From G013214665 sp964649815 (GTDB taxonomy: Bacteria > Pseudomonadota > Alphaproteobacteria > Rhodobacterales > Rhodobacteraceae): 64,000 nucleotides of DNA. The notes under the pieces are model-generated. The model was not told the origin of the DNA, searched no databases, and saw only the letters and a program-made list of their open reading frames with translations. The position numbers were made by a program, and so were the translations under genes. Positions 41,198-49,856 of the stretch are shown one piece after another (the stretch's first letter is position 1; each line of letters opens with the position of its first letter). The stretch covers positions 1 to 64,000 of the forward strand of contig CAZYQC010000007.1 of assembly GCA_964649815.1 (NCBI GenBank), in the 5' to 3' direction.

Positions 41198-42384
41198 CCC
41201 GCAATTCCAAAGGCACGCTGCAACGGCCTGAAACCGCACCAGAAAGTGCGAGCAGGCCGGTCGTCACACCGCTGTCGCCCTCGGTTGTTTATGCCTCAGA
41301 AACGCCCGATATGCTGGACGCGCAGTACGATGGGGATTTGTCCGGCTATACCTACAGCCGGGAAGGGCATCCAAACGCCGACGTCATCGCGCGCCTGATC
41401 GACCGGATGGAAAACGCGCCGGTTCCGGGGCTTGTGACATCCTCGGGCATGGCTGCGGTCAGCGCGGTGTTGCTTGGGCTCTTGAAATCTGGCGATCACG
41501 TGATCGGTGGCAATCAGCTTTATGGTCGGTCCTTGCGCATGATGGCCGAAGATTTGCCGCGCCTTGGGATTGAAACAACCCTGGTCGATCCCGGCGACGC
41601 AAATGCCGTGCGCGCGGCCATCCGACCGCAAACCAAGCTGATCTTGATGGAGGTCGTCTCGAACCCGACGCTGCGGGTCGCAGATATCACGGGGATCGCT
41701 GCTGTGGCCAAAGAGGCGGGCGTGCTGCTTGCGGTGGACAATACATTTACCACCCCGCGCGCCTTTCAGCCATTTGCGCATGGGGCTGATATCGTCATTC
41801 ATTCCTTGACCAAGCTTTTGTCGGGCCATTCCGACGTGATGCTTGGCTATGTTGCTGCACGGACCGAGGATTTGGCAGATCGGATGCGGGTGTTCTCGGT
41901 CACGACAGGGATGACCGCCAGCCCCTTTGATTGCTGGTTGGCCGAGCGCGGCGCGATGACGTTCCCCCTGCGGTTTGACCACGCGCAAAAGACGGCGCAC
42001 ATGCTTGCCGATCATCTTGCCGGTCTGCCGGGGGTCACGCGCGTGCTCTATCCCGGCAGGCGCGATCACCCAGATCACGCGATGGCCGCGACGCTGCTGA
42101 ATGGCGCGTTTTGCAATATGGTCAGCTTTGAGATCGACGGCGGTCGGGCTGAGGCAAATGCGCTTGCGCGCGCGGCAGATGGTCTAAGCTTTGCGCCCAC
42201 GCTGGGCGATGTTGGCACTACGATCTCGCATCCTGCCTCATCCTCGCACCGTGCGCTCACGCCCGAGGCGCGGGCCGAATTGGGCATGTCCGAAGGTTTC
42301 TTTCGCCTGTCGGTCGGCCTAGAAGATCCTCATGACCTCTGCGCGGTGTTCACAGATGCCGTCGCGGCGGCGACCCAGGCGTAG
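41194..42384 (+). CDS. Cys/Met-metabolism PLP enzyme (transsulfuration family)
   Basis: 396 residues of the cystathionine gamma-synthase/lyase fold. SGYTYSREGHPNADVIARLI and TSSGMAAVSAVLLGLL lead the PLP domain, with the cofactor lysine in IHSLTKLLSGHSDVMLG and VDNTFTTPRAFQP upstream. The C-terminal part has LGDVGTTISHPASSSHRALTPEAR, typical of the group, and FFRLSVGLEDPHDL. It could act as cystathionine gamma-lyase, gamma-synthase, methionine gamma-lyase or an O-acylhomoserine sulfhydrylase; the residues seen do not settle which. It is coupled to the carbonic-anhydrase-like gene by a four-base overlap. Confidence 0.88.
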   Translation: MTRNSKGTLQRPETAPESASRPVVTPLSPSVVYASETPDMLDAQYDGDLSGYTYSREGHPNADVIARLIDRMENAPVPGLVTSSGMAAVSAVLLGLLKSGDHVIGGNQLYGRSLRMMAEDLPRLGIETTLVDPGDANAVRAAIRPQTKLILMEVVSNPTLRVADITGIAAVAKEAGVLLAVDNTFTTPRAFQPFAHGADIVIHSLTKLLSGHSDVMLGYVAARTEDLADRMRVFSVTTGMTASPFDCWLAERGAMTFPLRFDHAQKTAHMLADHLAGLPGVTRVLYPGRRDHPDHAMAATLLNGAFCNMVSFEIDGGRAEANALARAADGLSFAPTLGDVGTTISHPASSSHRALTPEARAELGMSEGFFRLSVGLEDPHDLCAVFTDAVAAATQA

Positions 42385-42395
42385 GGGCACAAGGG

Positions 42396-43460
42396 ATGCG
42401 CGTCGACACTTTGCAAGCCGCCCTCGACGCAGTGCCTATGCCAGCGGTCGGCATCGATGAAACCGAACGGATCGTTGCAGCCAACACAGATGCGCTGACG
42501 CTGTTGGGGCAGGGCATCTTGCAGCGCAATTATGTAACGATGCTGCGCCAGCCCGTTGTTCTGGATGTGGTGGAAGCGACGCTCAGCGATGGTTTGCCGC
42601 GGCAAGCGCAGTATCTGTCGAACGACGGCGCGCAGGACACGACCTTTCAAGTCAGCTGCCGCCTGATCCCGCGTCTGCGTCTCGACAGTCTGCGCGCGGT
42701 GATTTTGTGCTTTGAAGACATCACCCATCTTGAACAAGCCGGCCAAATGCGTCGCGATTTCGTCGCCAACGTCAGTCACGAACTGCGCACGCCTCTCGCC
42801 GCGATGATGGGCTTTATCGAGACATTGCGCGGCCCCGCCCGTGGCGATCCCGCCGCGAATGAGCGTTTTTTGTCGATCATGCAGGGCGAGGCTGAGCGGA
42901 TGAACCGTTTGATTGCCGATCTTTTGTCGCTCAGCCGTGTTGAGGGCGAAGAACGTGTACGCCCGACCCAACGGTTAGAGCTGCTTGATCTGCTGCGGTC
43001 GGTCATTCAAAACGTGTCTCCCTTGGCGCAAGAGGCCAATGTCACGATCGACGCGGACTTTGGCGAAGATCAGATCGCGATGATTGGTGATCCTGACCAA
43101 TTGATCCAAGTTTTCACGAACCTTTTGGAAAATGCGCTCAAGTACGCGGGCTCTGGCAAGCGGATCACGCTGCGGGTGTCCATTAACCAGCGCGAACCGG
43201 TGTTGCGCGCGCCGGGCGTGCGCGTGCAAGTCATCGACTATGGGCCGGGCATTGATCCGGTGCACCTGCCACGCCTGACCGAGCGATTCTATCGCGCGGA
43301 CAATCATCGCAGCCGCGAGTTGGGTGGCACGGGGCTGGGGCTGGCCATCGTAAAGCACATCATCAATCGCCACCGCGGACGACTTAGGGTTGAAAGTGAG
43401 CTTGGCGAAGGGTCGACCTTTACGGTGATTTTGCCCTTGTCGCGCCTTCCAAGTGGATAA
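42396..43460 (+). CDS. phoR: Phosphate-regulon sensor histidine kinase PhoR-like, no membrane segment
   Basis: 354 residues. Residues about 1-110 are a PAS-type domain (LDAVPMPAVGIDETERIVAAN). The HisKA box is FVANVSHELRTPLAAM with the phosphoacceptor His128. The HATPase domain has QVFTNLLENALKYAGSG (N box), VIDYGPGIDP (G1), LTERFYRAD (F) and GGTGLGLAIVKHI (G2). No transmembrane helix is seen, whereas E. coli PhoR has a membrane anchor at its N-terminus. Sensing through PstSCAB-PhoU contact is the accepted model, and a soluble kinase would need to dock on these partners. It directly precedes the pst operon, and PhoB lies at the far end. Confidence 0.88.
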   Translation: MRVDTLQAALDAVPMPAVGIDETERIVAANTDALTLLGQGILQRNYVTMLRQPVVLDVVEATLSDGLPRQAQYLSNDGAQDTTFQVSCRLIPRLRLDSLRAVILCFEDITHLEQAGQMRRDFVANVSHELRTPLAAMMGFIETLRGPARGDPAANERFLSIMQGEAERMNRLIADLLSLSRVEGEERVRPTQRLELLDLLRSVIQNVSPLAQEANVTIDADFGEDQIAMIGDPDQLIQVFTNLLENALKYAGSGKRITLRVSINQREPVLRAPGVRVQVIDYGPGIDPVHLPRLTERFYRADNHRSRELGGTGLGLAIVKHIINRHRGRLRVESELGEGSTFTVILPLSRLPSG

Positions 43461-43478
43461 ATCCGCAATTCGTTGCAT

Positions 43479-43507
43479 CTGTCATAAATCTGTTACGCAT
43501 CTGTCAC
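43479..43507 (+). promoter_or_regulatory. Triple Pho box before pstS
   Basis: CTGTCAT (43479), CTGTTAC (43490) and CTGTCAC (43501) are three direct half-sites with an 11-base period. They match the PhoB-binding consensus of CTGTCAT repeats separated by four AT-rich bases. They lie 84-112 bases upstream of the pstS start and predict activation by PhoB under phosphate limitation. Confidence 0.85.
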
Positions 43508-43590
43508 AAAAGCATCGTGCAGCGTCCATAGGCATGCCGCGAGATTCCCAGGGGGGGAATCGCATAATCCTAAAGTAGCAGGAGACATTC

Positions 43591-44622
43591 ATGTCGCTCG
43601 TTAAATTCACCACATCCGCTCTGGCGATTGCCGCTCTGTCGGCCACAGCTGCGGCTGCGCGTGACCAGGTTCAGGTCGCCGGTTCTTCTACAGTTCTGCC
43701 TTATGCTTCCATCGTTGCAGAAGCTTTTGGCGAAAACACCGACTTCCCAACACCTGTTGTTGAATCCGGTGGTTCTTCCGCTGGTCTGAAGCGGTTCTGC
43801 CAAGGCGTTGGCACAGAGCACACAGACGTTGCGAACGCTTCTCGCAAAATCCGTGAAAAAGAAATCAAAGCTTGCGCAGAAAATGGTGTAACCGACATCA
43901 TCGAAGTGCGCATCGGCTATGACGGCATCGTTTTTGCTTCGCAAAAAGACGGCCCAGCGTACACCGCGTTCACACAATCCGACATCTTTAACGCTCTGGC
44001 GCCAAAGGTCATGGTCGACGGCAAGCTGGTCGACAACCCACACACAAAGTGGTCCGACTTTAATCCAAGCCTGCCTGCAGAAGAAATCCTGGCCTTTATC
44101 CCAGGCACCAAGCACGGCACACGCGAAGTGTTCGAAGAAAAAGTTGTCGCAACGGGCTGTGAAGCAACCGGCGCTTTTGAAGCGATGATGGCGGCTGGCA
44201 TGTCCGAGGACGATGCAGAAGACGCATGCTTGGAAGTTATGTCCGACGGCCGTGCGGTCGACATCGACGGTGACTACACAGAAACTCTGGCCTCCATCGA
44301 CGCAAACGCAAACGGCATCGGCGTATTCGGTCTGGCGTTCTACGAGAACAACACAGACAAGCTGAAGGTTGCGACAATGGCTGGCGTTGCGCCATCCACC
44401 GAGACCATCGCGTCTGGCGAATACCCAGTGTCCCGCCCATTGTTCTTCTACGTCAAGAAAGCGCACATCGGCGTAATTCCTGGCCTGAAAGAATACGCTC
44501 AGTTCTTTATCTCTGACGAACTGGCTGGCCCATCTGGCCCATTGGCAAACTACGGCCTCGTGTCTGACCCAGAATTGTCTGCGACACAGGCAGCCGTTGC
44601 TGGTGAAGAAACCATGAACTAA
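43591..44622 (+). CDS. pstS: Phosphate ABC transporter substrate-binding protein PstS
   Basis: 343 residues with a signal peptide cleaved near AAA-RD. VAGSSTVLPYASIVAEAFGE and VESGGSSAGLKRFCQG hold the phosphate-binding Ser/Thr residues, and PGTKHGTREVFEEK is further along. It binds phosphate in the periplasm and delivers it to PstCA. Codon choice differs from neighbours (frequent CCA, ACA, GTT, GCT), a pattern of very high expression rather than foreign origin. It is preceded by three Pho half-sites and followed by a terminator-like hairpin before pstC. Confidence 0.94.
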   Translation: MSLVKFTTSALAIAALSATAAAARDQVQVAGSSTVLPYASIVAEAFGENTDFPTPVVESGGSSAGLKRFCQGVGTEHTDVANASRKIREKEIKACAENGVTDIIEVRIGYDGIVFASQKDGPAYTAFTQSDIFNALAPKVMVDGKLVDNPHTKWSDFNPSLPAEEILAFIPGTKHGTREVFEEKVVATGCEATGAFEAMMAAGMSEDDAEDACLEVMSDGRAVDIDGDYTETLASIDANANGIGVFGLAFYENNTDKLKVATMAGVAPSTETIASGEYPVSRPLFFYVKKAHIGVIPGLKEYAQFFISDELAGPSGPLANYGLVSDPELSATQAAVAGEETMN

Positions 44623-44642
44623 TCAACCGCTTGGTTGATACC

Positions 44643-44670
44643 AGGGGCGGCATATTCCGTCGCCCCTTTT
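44643..44670 (+). terminator. Terminator/attenuator between pstS and pstC
   Basis: AGGGGCG pairs with CGCCCCT around an 11-base loop and is followed by TTTCCTTTT. It should lower transcription of pstCAB-phoU-phoB compared with pstS, giving excess binding protein. Confidence 0.7.
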
Positions 44671-44708
44671 CCTTTTAGGACCTTTTTCAAAAGATCGGTG
44701 GGGGACCT

Positions 44709-46190
44709 ATGCCGTTATTCTGGCTTGTCTTAATCGTGCTTGCCATTGCCGGAGCGGGCTATGTGCTTGGCCGCGGCCGTGCGCTTGCTGGGGCAGGGGG
44801 CGACGCCCGGGGCCTGCATTCCCTGCCATCTTATTATGGTGCCAATGTCTTTATGAAAGTCATTGTACCTGCCTTTGGTGTGCTGATCCTGTGGCTGCTG
44901 GTGCAGCCTTTCGTGATTGATCAGAACGTCTCCGCATTGATCCCAGACTCGGCGATTGACGAAGGATCGAACCGTGGTCTCGTGATGGCCGAAGTTGCGC
45001 GGACCGCAGAGGGCATTCGCAACTCTGTCGCTGCTGGCACAATGACACAGCAGATGGCCGAAGATGGCCGCGCCGATTTCGTTGATTTTACCCAGCGCCT
45101 GAAAGACGCAGGCCAGATTGTGACATCAAACCTCACCGTTCCCGTCATTCGCGCCGCACAGCGCTATAACGAGCTGTCCGCCTGGGGATCCGGTCTGATG
45201 ACCATCGCTGTCCTGGCGATTTCGGCGATTGGCCTGGCCTGGGGCTGGCTTGAGGCAAAGCCGCTCTTTCGGGCGCGCAATGTGGTCGAACAGGGCGTCA
45301 AAGCGCTGTTGATTGCGGCGGCGTCGATTGCCATTCTGACGACGGTTGGCATTGTTTTGTCGCTGGTCTTCAACACAATTGAATTCTTCCGCCTTTACCC
45401 GGCGATGGACTTTTTCTTTGGCCTCGAATGGGCGCCAAGCTTTTCCGGGCGGGGTGGCTCGTCCGAACTTGGGGTTCTGCCGCTTTTGTGGGGAACGTTC
45501 TTTATCTCGATCGTTGCCTTGTCTGTTGCTGTTCCCATTGGGTTGTTTGCTGCGATCTATCTCTCTGAATATGCCTCCTCGGGCGTGCGCGCCTTTGCAA
45601 AGCCCATGCTCGAAGTGCTGGCGGGCATTCCAACCATCGTTTACGGGCTGTTCGCCCTTTTGACGGTTGGTCCTTTGCTGGTGAGCGTCTTTGGCGATGG
45701 CGGCGTTCTGGGCGTGGATTGGCAGGGCGGGGGCCGTGCGGTCATCACTGCCGGTGTTGTTATGGGGATCATGCTGATCCCGTTTGTGTCTTCATTGTCC
45801 GACGACATCATCAACGCGGTTCCCCAAGCGATGCGCGACGGCTCTTATGGCTTGGGTGCCACCAAGTCGGAGACGATCAAGCAGGTCGTGCTGCCGGCGG
45901 CGTTGCCGGGTATTGTCGGCGCCGTCTTGTTGGCCGCATCGCGCGCCATCGGCGAAACGATGATCGTTGTGCTGGGCGCCGGTGCCGCTGCCCGGCTCAG
46001 CCTCAACCCATTTGAGGCTATGACCACGGTGACAGCCAAGATCGTGTCGCAGCTGACCGGCGACAGCGATTTTGCGTCGCCAGAGGCCTTGGTCGCCTTT
46101 GCATTGGGCATGACCCTCTTTCTTTTGACCCTCGGCTTGAATGTTGTCGCGCTCTACATCGTGCGCAAATATCGGGAGCAGTATGACTGA
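44709..46190 (+). CDS. pstC: Phosphate ABC transporter permease PstC
   Basis: 493 residues, longer than E. coli PstC (319) because of an N-terminal region of about 200 residues with extra helices and a periplasmic stretch rich in charged residues. The core permease is at the C-terminus: LSEYASSGVRAFAKPMLEVLAGIPTIVYG, the EAA loop ATKSETIKQVVLPAALPGIVG, and RAIGETMIVVLGAGAAA. The long form is usual in alphaproteobacteria. Its stop overlaps the pstA start by one base. Confidence 0.92.
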   Translation: MPLFWLVLIVLAIAGAGYVLGRGRALAGAGGDARGLHSLPSYYGANVFMKVIVPAFGVLILWLLVQPFVIDQNVSALIPDSAIDEGSNRGLVMAEVARTAEGIRNSVAAGTMTQQMAEDGRADFVDFTQRLKDAGQIVTSNLTVPVIRAAQRYNELSAWGSGLMTIAVLAISAIGLAWGWLEAKPLFRARNVVEQGVKALLIAAASIAILTTVGIVLSLVFNTIEFFRLYPAMDFFFGLEWAPSFSGRGGSSELGVLPLLWGTFFISIVALSVAVPIGLFAAIYLSEYASSGVRAFAKPMLEVLAGIPTIVYGLFALLTVGPLLVSVFGDGGVLGVDWQGGGRAVITAGVVMGIMLIPFVSSLSDDIINAVPQAMRDGSYGLGATKSETIKQVVLPAALPGIVGAVLLAASRAIGETMIVVLGAGAAARLSLNPFEAMTTVTAKIVSQLTGDSDFASPEALVAFALGMTLFLLTLGLNVVALYIVRKYREQYD

Positions 46191-47521
46191 TGACGGACGC
46201 AGCTTCTCAAGGCTCTGATGTGCCGCACCGCAAATCGTCACTGCTCGCGCAGGACGACCGCACACGCCGCCGCAATGCCGCGGAAACCCGCTTTCGCGCC
46301 TATGGTATCGCTGCCATTTGCGTTGGCTTGTTCTTTCTGATCGTCCTGGCCGTTTCGATCGTACGGTCCGGCTTGCCCGCATTCACCCAAGCGGTTGTCA
46401 GCGTCGAATTCTCGCTGTCACAAGAACAATTTGACGAGGCCGAAAGCACGCTTTTCAAAACGCGCGCGTATGAAGAAATCTTCAACGCCGCATTGGTCGC
46501 TGAGCTTGAAAAAAGCGGCTTCGACTCCGGGTTTGATGCAGATGCCATTGAACGTATTTTGGGTAAAACCGGCGGGACGATCCGGTCGTTTTATCGCGAA
46601 AACCCAAGCGAGCTTGGTCAGCAGGTCGCCTTCGAGCTTGCCACATCGTCCCGTGTCGATGGCTATATGAAAGGCCGCGTGACCCGCGACAACATGGAAG
46701 ACAGCCGCTTTTTGCAAAAGACAGACCTTGATCTTGTGGATCAGCTGATCGAAGCGGGTATCGTCAAGCAAGTGTTCAATTGGAACTTTGTGACGGGCGC
46801 TGACTCGGGCGTGGACAACCCCGGTGGCGCGGGCCTTGGAGCCTCGGTCATCGGATCGTTCTTTATGATGCTGGTGGTGCTGTTCCTGTCGCTGCCGATT
46901 GGGGTCGCGGCCTCGATCTATCTGGAGGAATTCGCCCCGCAGAACCGCTTTACCGACTTGATCGAGGTTAACATCTCGAACCTGGCTGCGGTGCCATCCA
47001 TCGTGTTTGGTATTCTTGGTCTGGCGGTCTTTATCCAGTTCATGCACTTGCCACAATCGGCCCCTCTGGTTGGCGGTCTGGTGCTGACGCTGATGACATT
47101 GCCCACGATCATCATCTCCACGCGCGCCGCTTTGAAGGCGGTTCCGCCGTCGATCCGGGATGCGGCGCTGGGTGTTGGCGCCTCTAAGATGCAGGCGGTG
47201 TTCCACCATGTTTTGCCGCTTGCCATGCCAGGCATTCTGACCGGCACCATCATCGGTTTGGCGCAGGCCTTGGGCGAGACAGCCCCGCTTTTGCTGATTG
47301 GCATGGTTGGCTTTGTCGCGCGCGGCTATCCAGACGGGTTCCTTGCAGGCTTTACCGAGCCGAACTCGGCCATGCCTGCCCAGATTTACACCTGGGCCGC
47401 CCGGGCGGATGCGGGCTTTTATGAAAAAGCGTGGGGAGGGATCATTATTCTGCTCATCTTCCTGCTGACGATGAACATCATTGCCATAATTTTGCGTCGC
47501 CGCTTCGAGCGCCGCTGGTAA
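46190..47521 (+). CDS. pstA: Phosphate ABC transporter permease PstA
   Basis: 443 residues with an extended N-terminal DUF3333-like region (SSLLAQDDRTRRRNAAETRF, a first helix, then a periplasmic domain). The core permease contains AASIYLEEFAPQNRFTDLIEVNISNLAAVPSIVFGILGL, the coupling loop GVGASKMQAVFHHVLPLAMPGI and AQALGETAPLLLIGMVGF. It forms the channel with PstC. Confidence 0.92.
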   Translation: MTDAASQGSDVPHRKSSLLAQDDRTRRRNAAETRFRAYGIAAICVGLFFLIVLAVSIVRSGLPAFTQAVVSVEFSLSQEQFDEAESTLFKTRAYEEIFNAALVAELEKSGFDSGFDADAIERILGKTGGTIRSFYRENPSELGQQVAFELATSSRVDGYMKGRVTRDNMEDSRFLQKTDLDLVDQLIEAGIVKQVFNWNFVTGADSGVDNPGGAGLGASVIGSFFMMLVVLFLSLPIGVAASIYLEEFAPQNRFTDLIEVNISNLAAVPSIVFGILGLAVFIQFMHLPQSAPLVGGLVLTLMTLPTIIISTRAALKAVPPSIRDAALGVGASKMQAVFHHVLPLAMPGILTGTIIGLAQALGETAPLLLIGMVGFVARGYPDGFLAGFTEPNSAMPAQIYTWAARADAGFYEKAWGGIIILLIFLLTMNIIAIILRRRFERRW

Positions 47522-47543
47522 TACGTTAAAGGACACCAGGCCC

Positions 47544-48341
47544 ATGAACGACATGCGAATTGTGGAGAGAGACGTGGACACGAAAGAGACCAAGATCGCG
47601 GCGCGCAAGGTGCAGGTCTATTATGGCGATACGCATGCCATCAAGGACGTCGACGTCAACATCGAGGATAAGACCGTTACGGCGTTCATCGGCCCGTCGG
47701 GGTGCGGAAAATCGACCTTTCTGCGCTGTTTGAACCGGATGAACGACACGATCGATATCTGCCGGGTGCAAGGCGATATTCTGATCGATGGTGAAGACAT
47801 CTATGACAAAGCCGTCGACCCGGTGCAGCTGCGCGCCAAAGTCGGCATGGTCTTTCAAAAGCCAAACCCGTTCCCAAAGTCGATCTATGACAACGTGGCC
47901 TATGGCCCGCGCATCCACGGGCTTGCCAAGTCCAAAGCGGATCTGGACGAGATTGTCGAAAGATCCCTGCGCCGCGGTGCGATCTGGGACGAGGTGAAAG
48001 ACCGCCTCGATGCGCCTGGCACGGGGTTGTCCGGTGGTCAGCAGCAACGCCTGTGCATTGCGCGCGCCGTGGCCACAGAACCCGAAGTTCTGTTGATGGA
48101 CGAGCCATGCTCGGCCCTTGACCCGATCGCGACAGCGCAGGTCGAGGAATTGATCGATGAATTGCGCAAGAATTACTCTGTTGTGATCGTTACACACTCG
48201 ATGCAGCAGGCTGCCCGTGTGAGCCAAAAGACAGCGTTCTTCCACCTTGGAAACCTGGTCGAATTTGGCGAGACCGGACAGATTTTCACCAACCCCAGCG
48301 ATCCACGCACGGAAAGCTATATCACGGGCCGTATCGGCTAA
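47544..48341 (+). CDS. pstB: Phosphate ABC transporter ATPase PstB
   Basis: 265 residues. Walker A GPSGCGKSTFLRCLNRMND, signature LSGGQQQRLCIARA and Walker B LLMDEPCSALDPIATA are intact, and KPNPFPKSIYDNVAYGPR is PstB-typical. It energises PstCA and, with PhoU, participates in signalling to PhoR. It is followed by phoU after 11 bases. Confidence 0.96.
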   Translation: MNDMRIVERDVDTKETKIAARKVQVYYGDTHAIKDVDVNIEDKTVTAFIGPSGCGKSTFLRCLNRMNDTIDICRVQGDILIDGEDIYDKAVDPVQLRAKVGMVFQKPNPFPKSIYDNVAYGPRIHGLAKSKADLDEIVERSLRRGAIWDEVKDRLDAPGTGLSGGQQQRLCIARAVATEPEVLLMDEPCSALDPIATAQVEELIDELRKNYSVVIVTHSMQQAARVSQKTAFFHLGNLVEFGETGQIFTNPSDPRTESYITGRIG

Positions 48342-48352
48342 GGACAGGACCT

Positions 48353-49063
48353 ATGCAGGACCAACACATCGCCTCGGCCTTTGATCGCGATCTCGAAGCG
48401 ATCCAGGCCCAGATCATGAAAATGGGGGGGCTGGTGGAAGCGGCCATTTTGGAGGCCGCCATCAGCCTTGAGACGCGCGACGAAGAGCGCGCCGAAAAAG
48501 TCCGCGCCGCAGACAAAACGATCGACGCTTTGGAAGAAAGCATCAACGAAGAGGCCGCCCGCGTCATCGCTTTGCGGGCACCCACGGCGGTTGATTTGCG
48601 CCTGATCCTGACGGTTATCAAAGTCTCTGCGAACCTGGAGCGGATCGGCGATTACGCAAAGAACATGGCCAAGCGCACCAGCGTTCTAAGCCAAATGGCG
48701 CCAGTCAACGACAGTGCCGGAGCCTTGCGCCGGATGGCGCGCGAGGTTGAGGCGATGCTGAAAGATGCGTTGGACGCCTATATCCAGCGCGACGCCGAGC
48801 TGGCCAAGGATGTCATCGGACGCGACCGGGATGTCGACCAGATGTACAACGCGCTTTTCCGGGAGTTCCTGACCTTTATGCTGGAAGATCCGCGCAACAT
48901 CACGGCCTGCATGCATCTGCATTTCATCGCCAAGAACGTCGAACGCATGGGCGACCACGTCACATCGATTGCCGAGCAGACCGTCTATCTGGTCACCGGC
49001 GAACGGTTGGAAGAGGGGCGGGCGAAAGCCGATAAAACCTCTTTGCCGGTCAGCGAAGTTTAG
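48353..49063 (+). CDS. phoU: Phosphate signalling protein PhoU
   Basis: 236 residues forming two three-helix bundles. The metal-binding E/D-rich motifs are visible in LRLILTVIKVSANLERIGDYAKNMAKR and its second-repeat counterpart MHLHFIAKNVERMGDHVTSIAE. PhoU links Pst transporter state to PhoR and prevents PhoB activation when phosphate is abundant. It lies directly between pstB and phoB. Confidence 0.95.
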   Translation: MQDQHIASAFDRDLEAIQAQIMKMGGLVEAAILEAAISLETRDEERAEKVRAADKTIDALEESINEEAARVIALRAPTAVDLRLILTVIKVSANLERIGDYAKNMAKRTSVLSQMAPVNDSAGALRRMAREVEAMLKDALDAYIQRDAELAKDVIGRDRDVDQMYNALFREFLTFMLEDPRNITACMHLHFIAKNVERMGDHVTSIAEQTVYLVTGERLEEGRAKADKTSLPVSEV

Positions 49064-49074
49064 GAGCGATTGCG

Positions 49075-49764
49075 ATGTCGGCCGATCAACCCCGCGTCCT
49101 GGTCGTCGAGGATGAGCCCGCCCAGCGAGAGGTTCTGGCCTATAACCTCGAAGCCGAAGGCTTTGCGGTGAGCCGGGCGGAAAACGGTGAAGAAGCGCTC
49201 TTGCTTGTTGACGAAGACATGCCTGATATCATCGTGCTTGACTGGATGATGCCATCGCTCAGCGGTATCGAAGTGTGCCGCCGGTTGAAAATGCGCAACG
49301 AGACGCGCGGCATTCCGGTCATCATGCTCTCTGCCCGGTCAGAAGAAGTCGACAAAGTGCGCGGCTTGGAAACCGGGGCGGATGATTATGTCGTAAAGCC
49401 TTATTCGGTGATCGAATTGATGGCGCGGGTCCGCACGCAATTGCGCCGCGTGCGCCCGTCAACCGTGGGCCAGCGTCTGGAATTCGACGACATCACGCTT
49501 GACGCGGAAAGCCATCGGGTGACGCGCGGGGCCGATGAGCTGAAGCTTGGCCCGACCGAGTTTCGGTTGCTGAGCACGTTTATGGAAAAACCCGGTCGGG
49601 TCTGGAGCCGTGAACAATTGCTGGACCGCGTATGGGGGCGCGACATCTATGTCGATACGCGCACTGTTGACGTGCATATCGGACGGCTGCGCAAGGCGCT
49701 GACCCAGCACGGCGGGGGTGATCCGGTGCGCACGGTGCGCGGCGCGGGATACGCGTTGGGATAG
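49075..49764 (+). CDS. phoB: Phosphate-regulon response regulator PhoB
   Basis: 229 residues. The receiver domain has the acidic pair in VVEDEPAQ, the phospho-acceptor Asp56 in VLDWMMPS and the switch Lys in VKPYSVIEL. The winged-helix OmpR-type DNA-binding domain follows, with LGPTEFRLLSTFMEKPGRVWSREQLLDRVWG and VDVHIGRLRKAL. It should bind the Pho box before pstS and so autoregulate its own operon. A hairpin repeat follows the stop after four bases. Confidence 0.95.
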   Translation: MSADQPRVLVVEDEPAQREVLAYNLEAEGFAVSRAENGEEALLLVDEDMPDIIVLDWMMPSLSGIEVCRRLKMRNETRGIPVIMLSARSEEVDKVRGLETGADDYVVKPYSVIELMARVRTQLRRVRPSTVGQRLEFDDITLDAESHRVTRGADELKLGPTEFRLLSTFMEKPGRVWSREQLLDRVWGRDIYVDTRTVDVHIGRLRKALTQHGGGDPVRTVRGAGYALG

Positions 49765-49768
49765 GCCA

Positions 49769-49850
49769 GGATCGGATCGCGCGAAGCGCGACCCGATCCG
49801 GTTGGGGGCTTTGCCCCCAAACCCCCAGAGTATTTTGATCCAAAAGAAGA
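49769..49850 (+). repeat. Dispersed hairpin/box repeat, copy E
   Basis: A long imperfect stem (49769-49799, GGATCGG-A-TCGCGC/GCGCGA-C-CCGATCC around GAA), then TTGGGGGC-TTT-GCCCCCAA (49802-49820), then CAGAGTATTTTGATCCAAAAGAAGA. It fills the gap between the convergent phoB and nitronate monooxygenase genes and is probably a bidirectional terminator. Confidence 0.65.
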
Positions 49851-49856
49851 GGGCGA

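Noticed and set aside
43591..44622. pstS as a horizontally acquired gene because of its different codon use
   Set aside because: The shift toward a small set of codons fits a very highly expressed binding protein, and the gene sits in its normal operon behind a Pho box.
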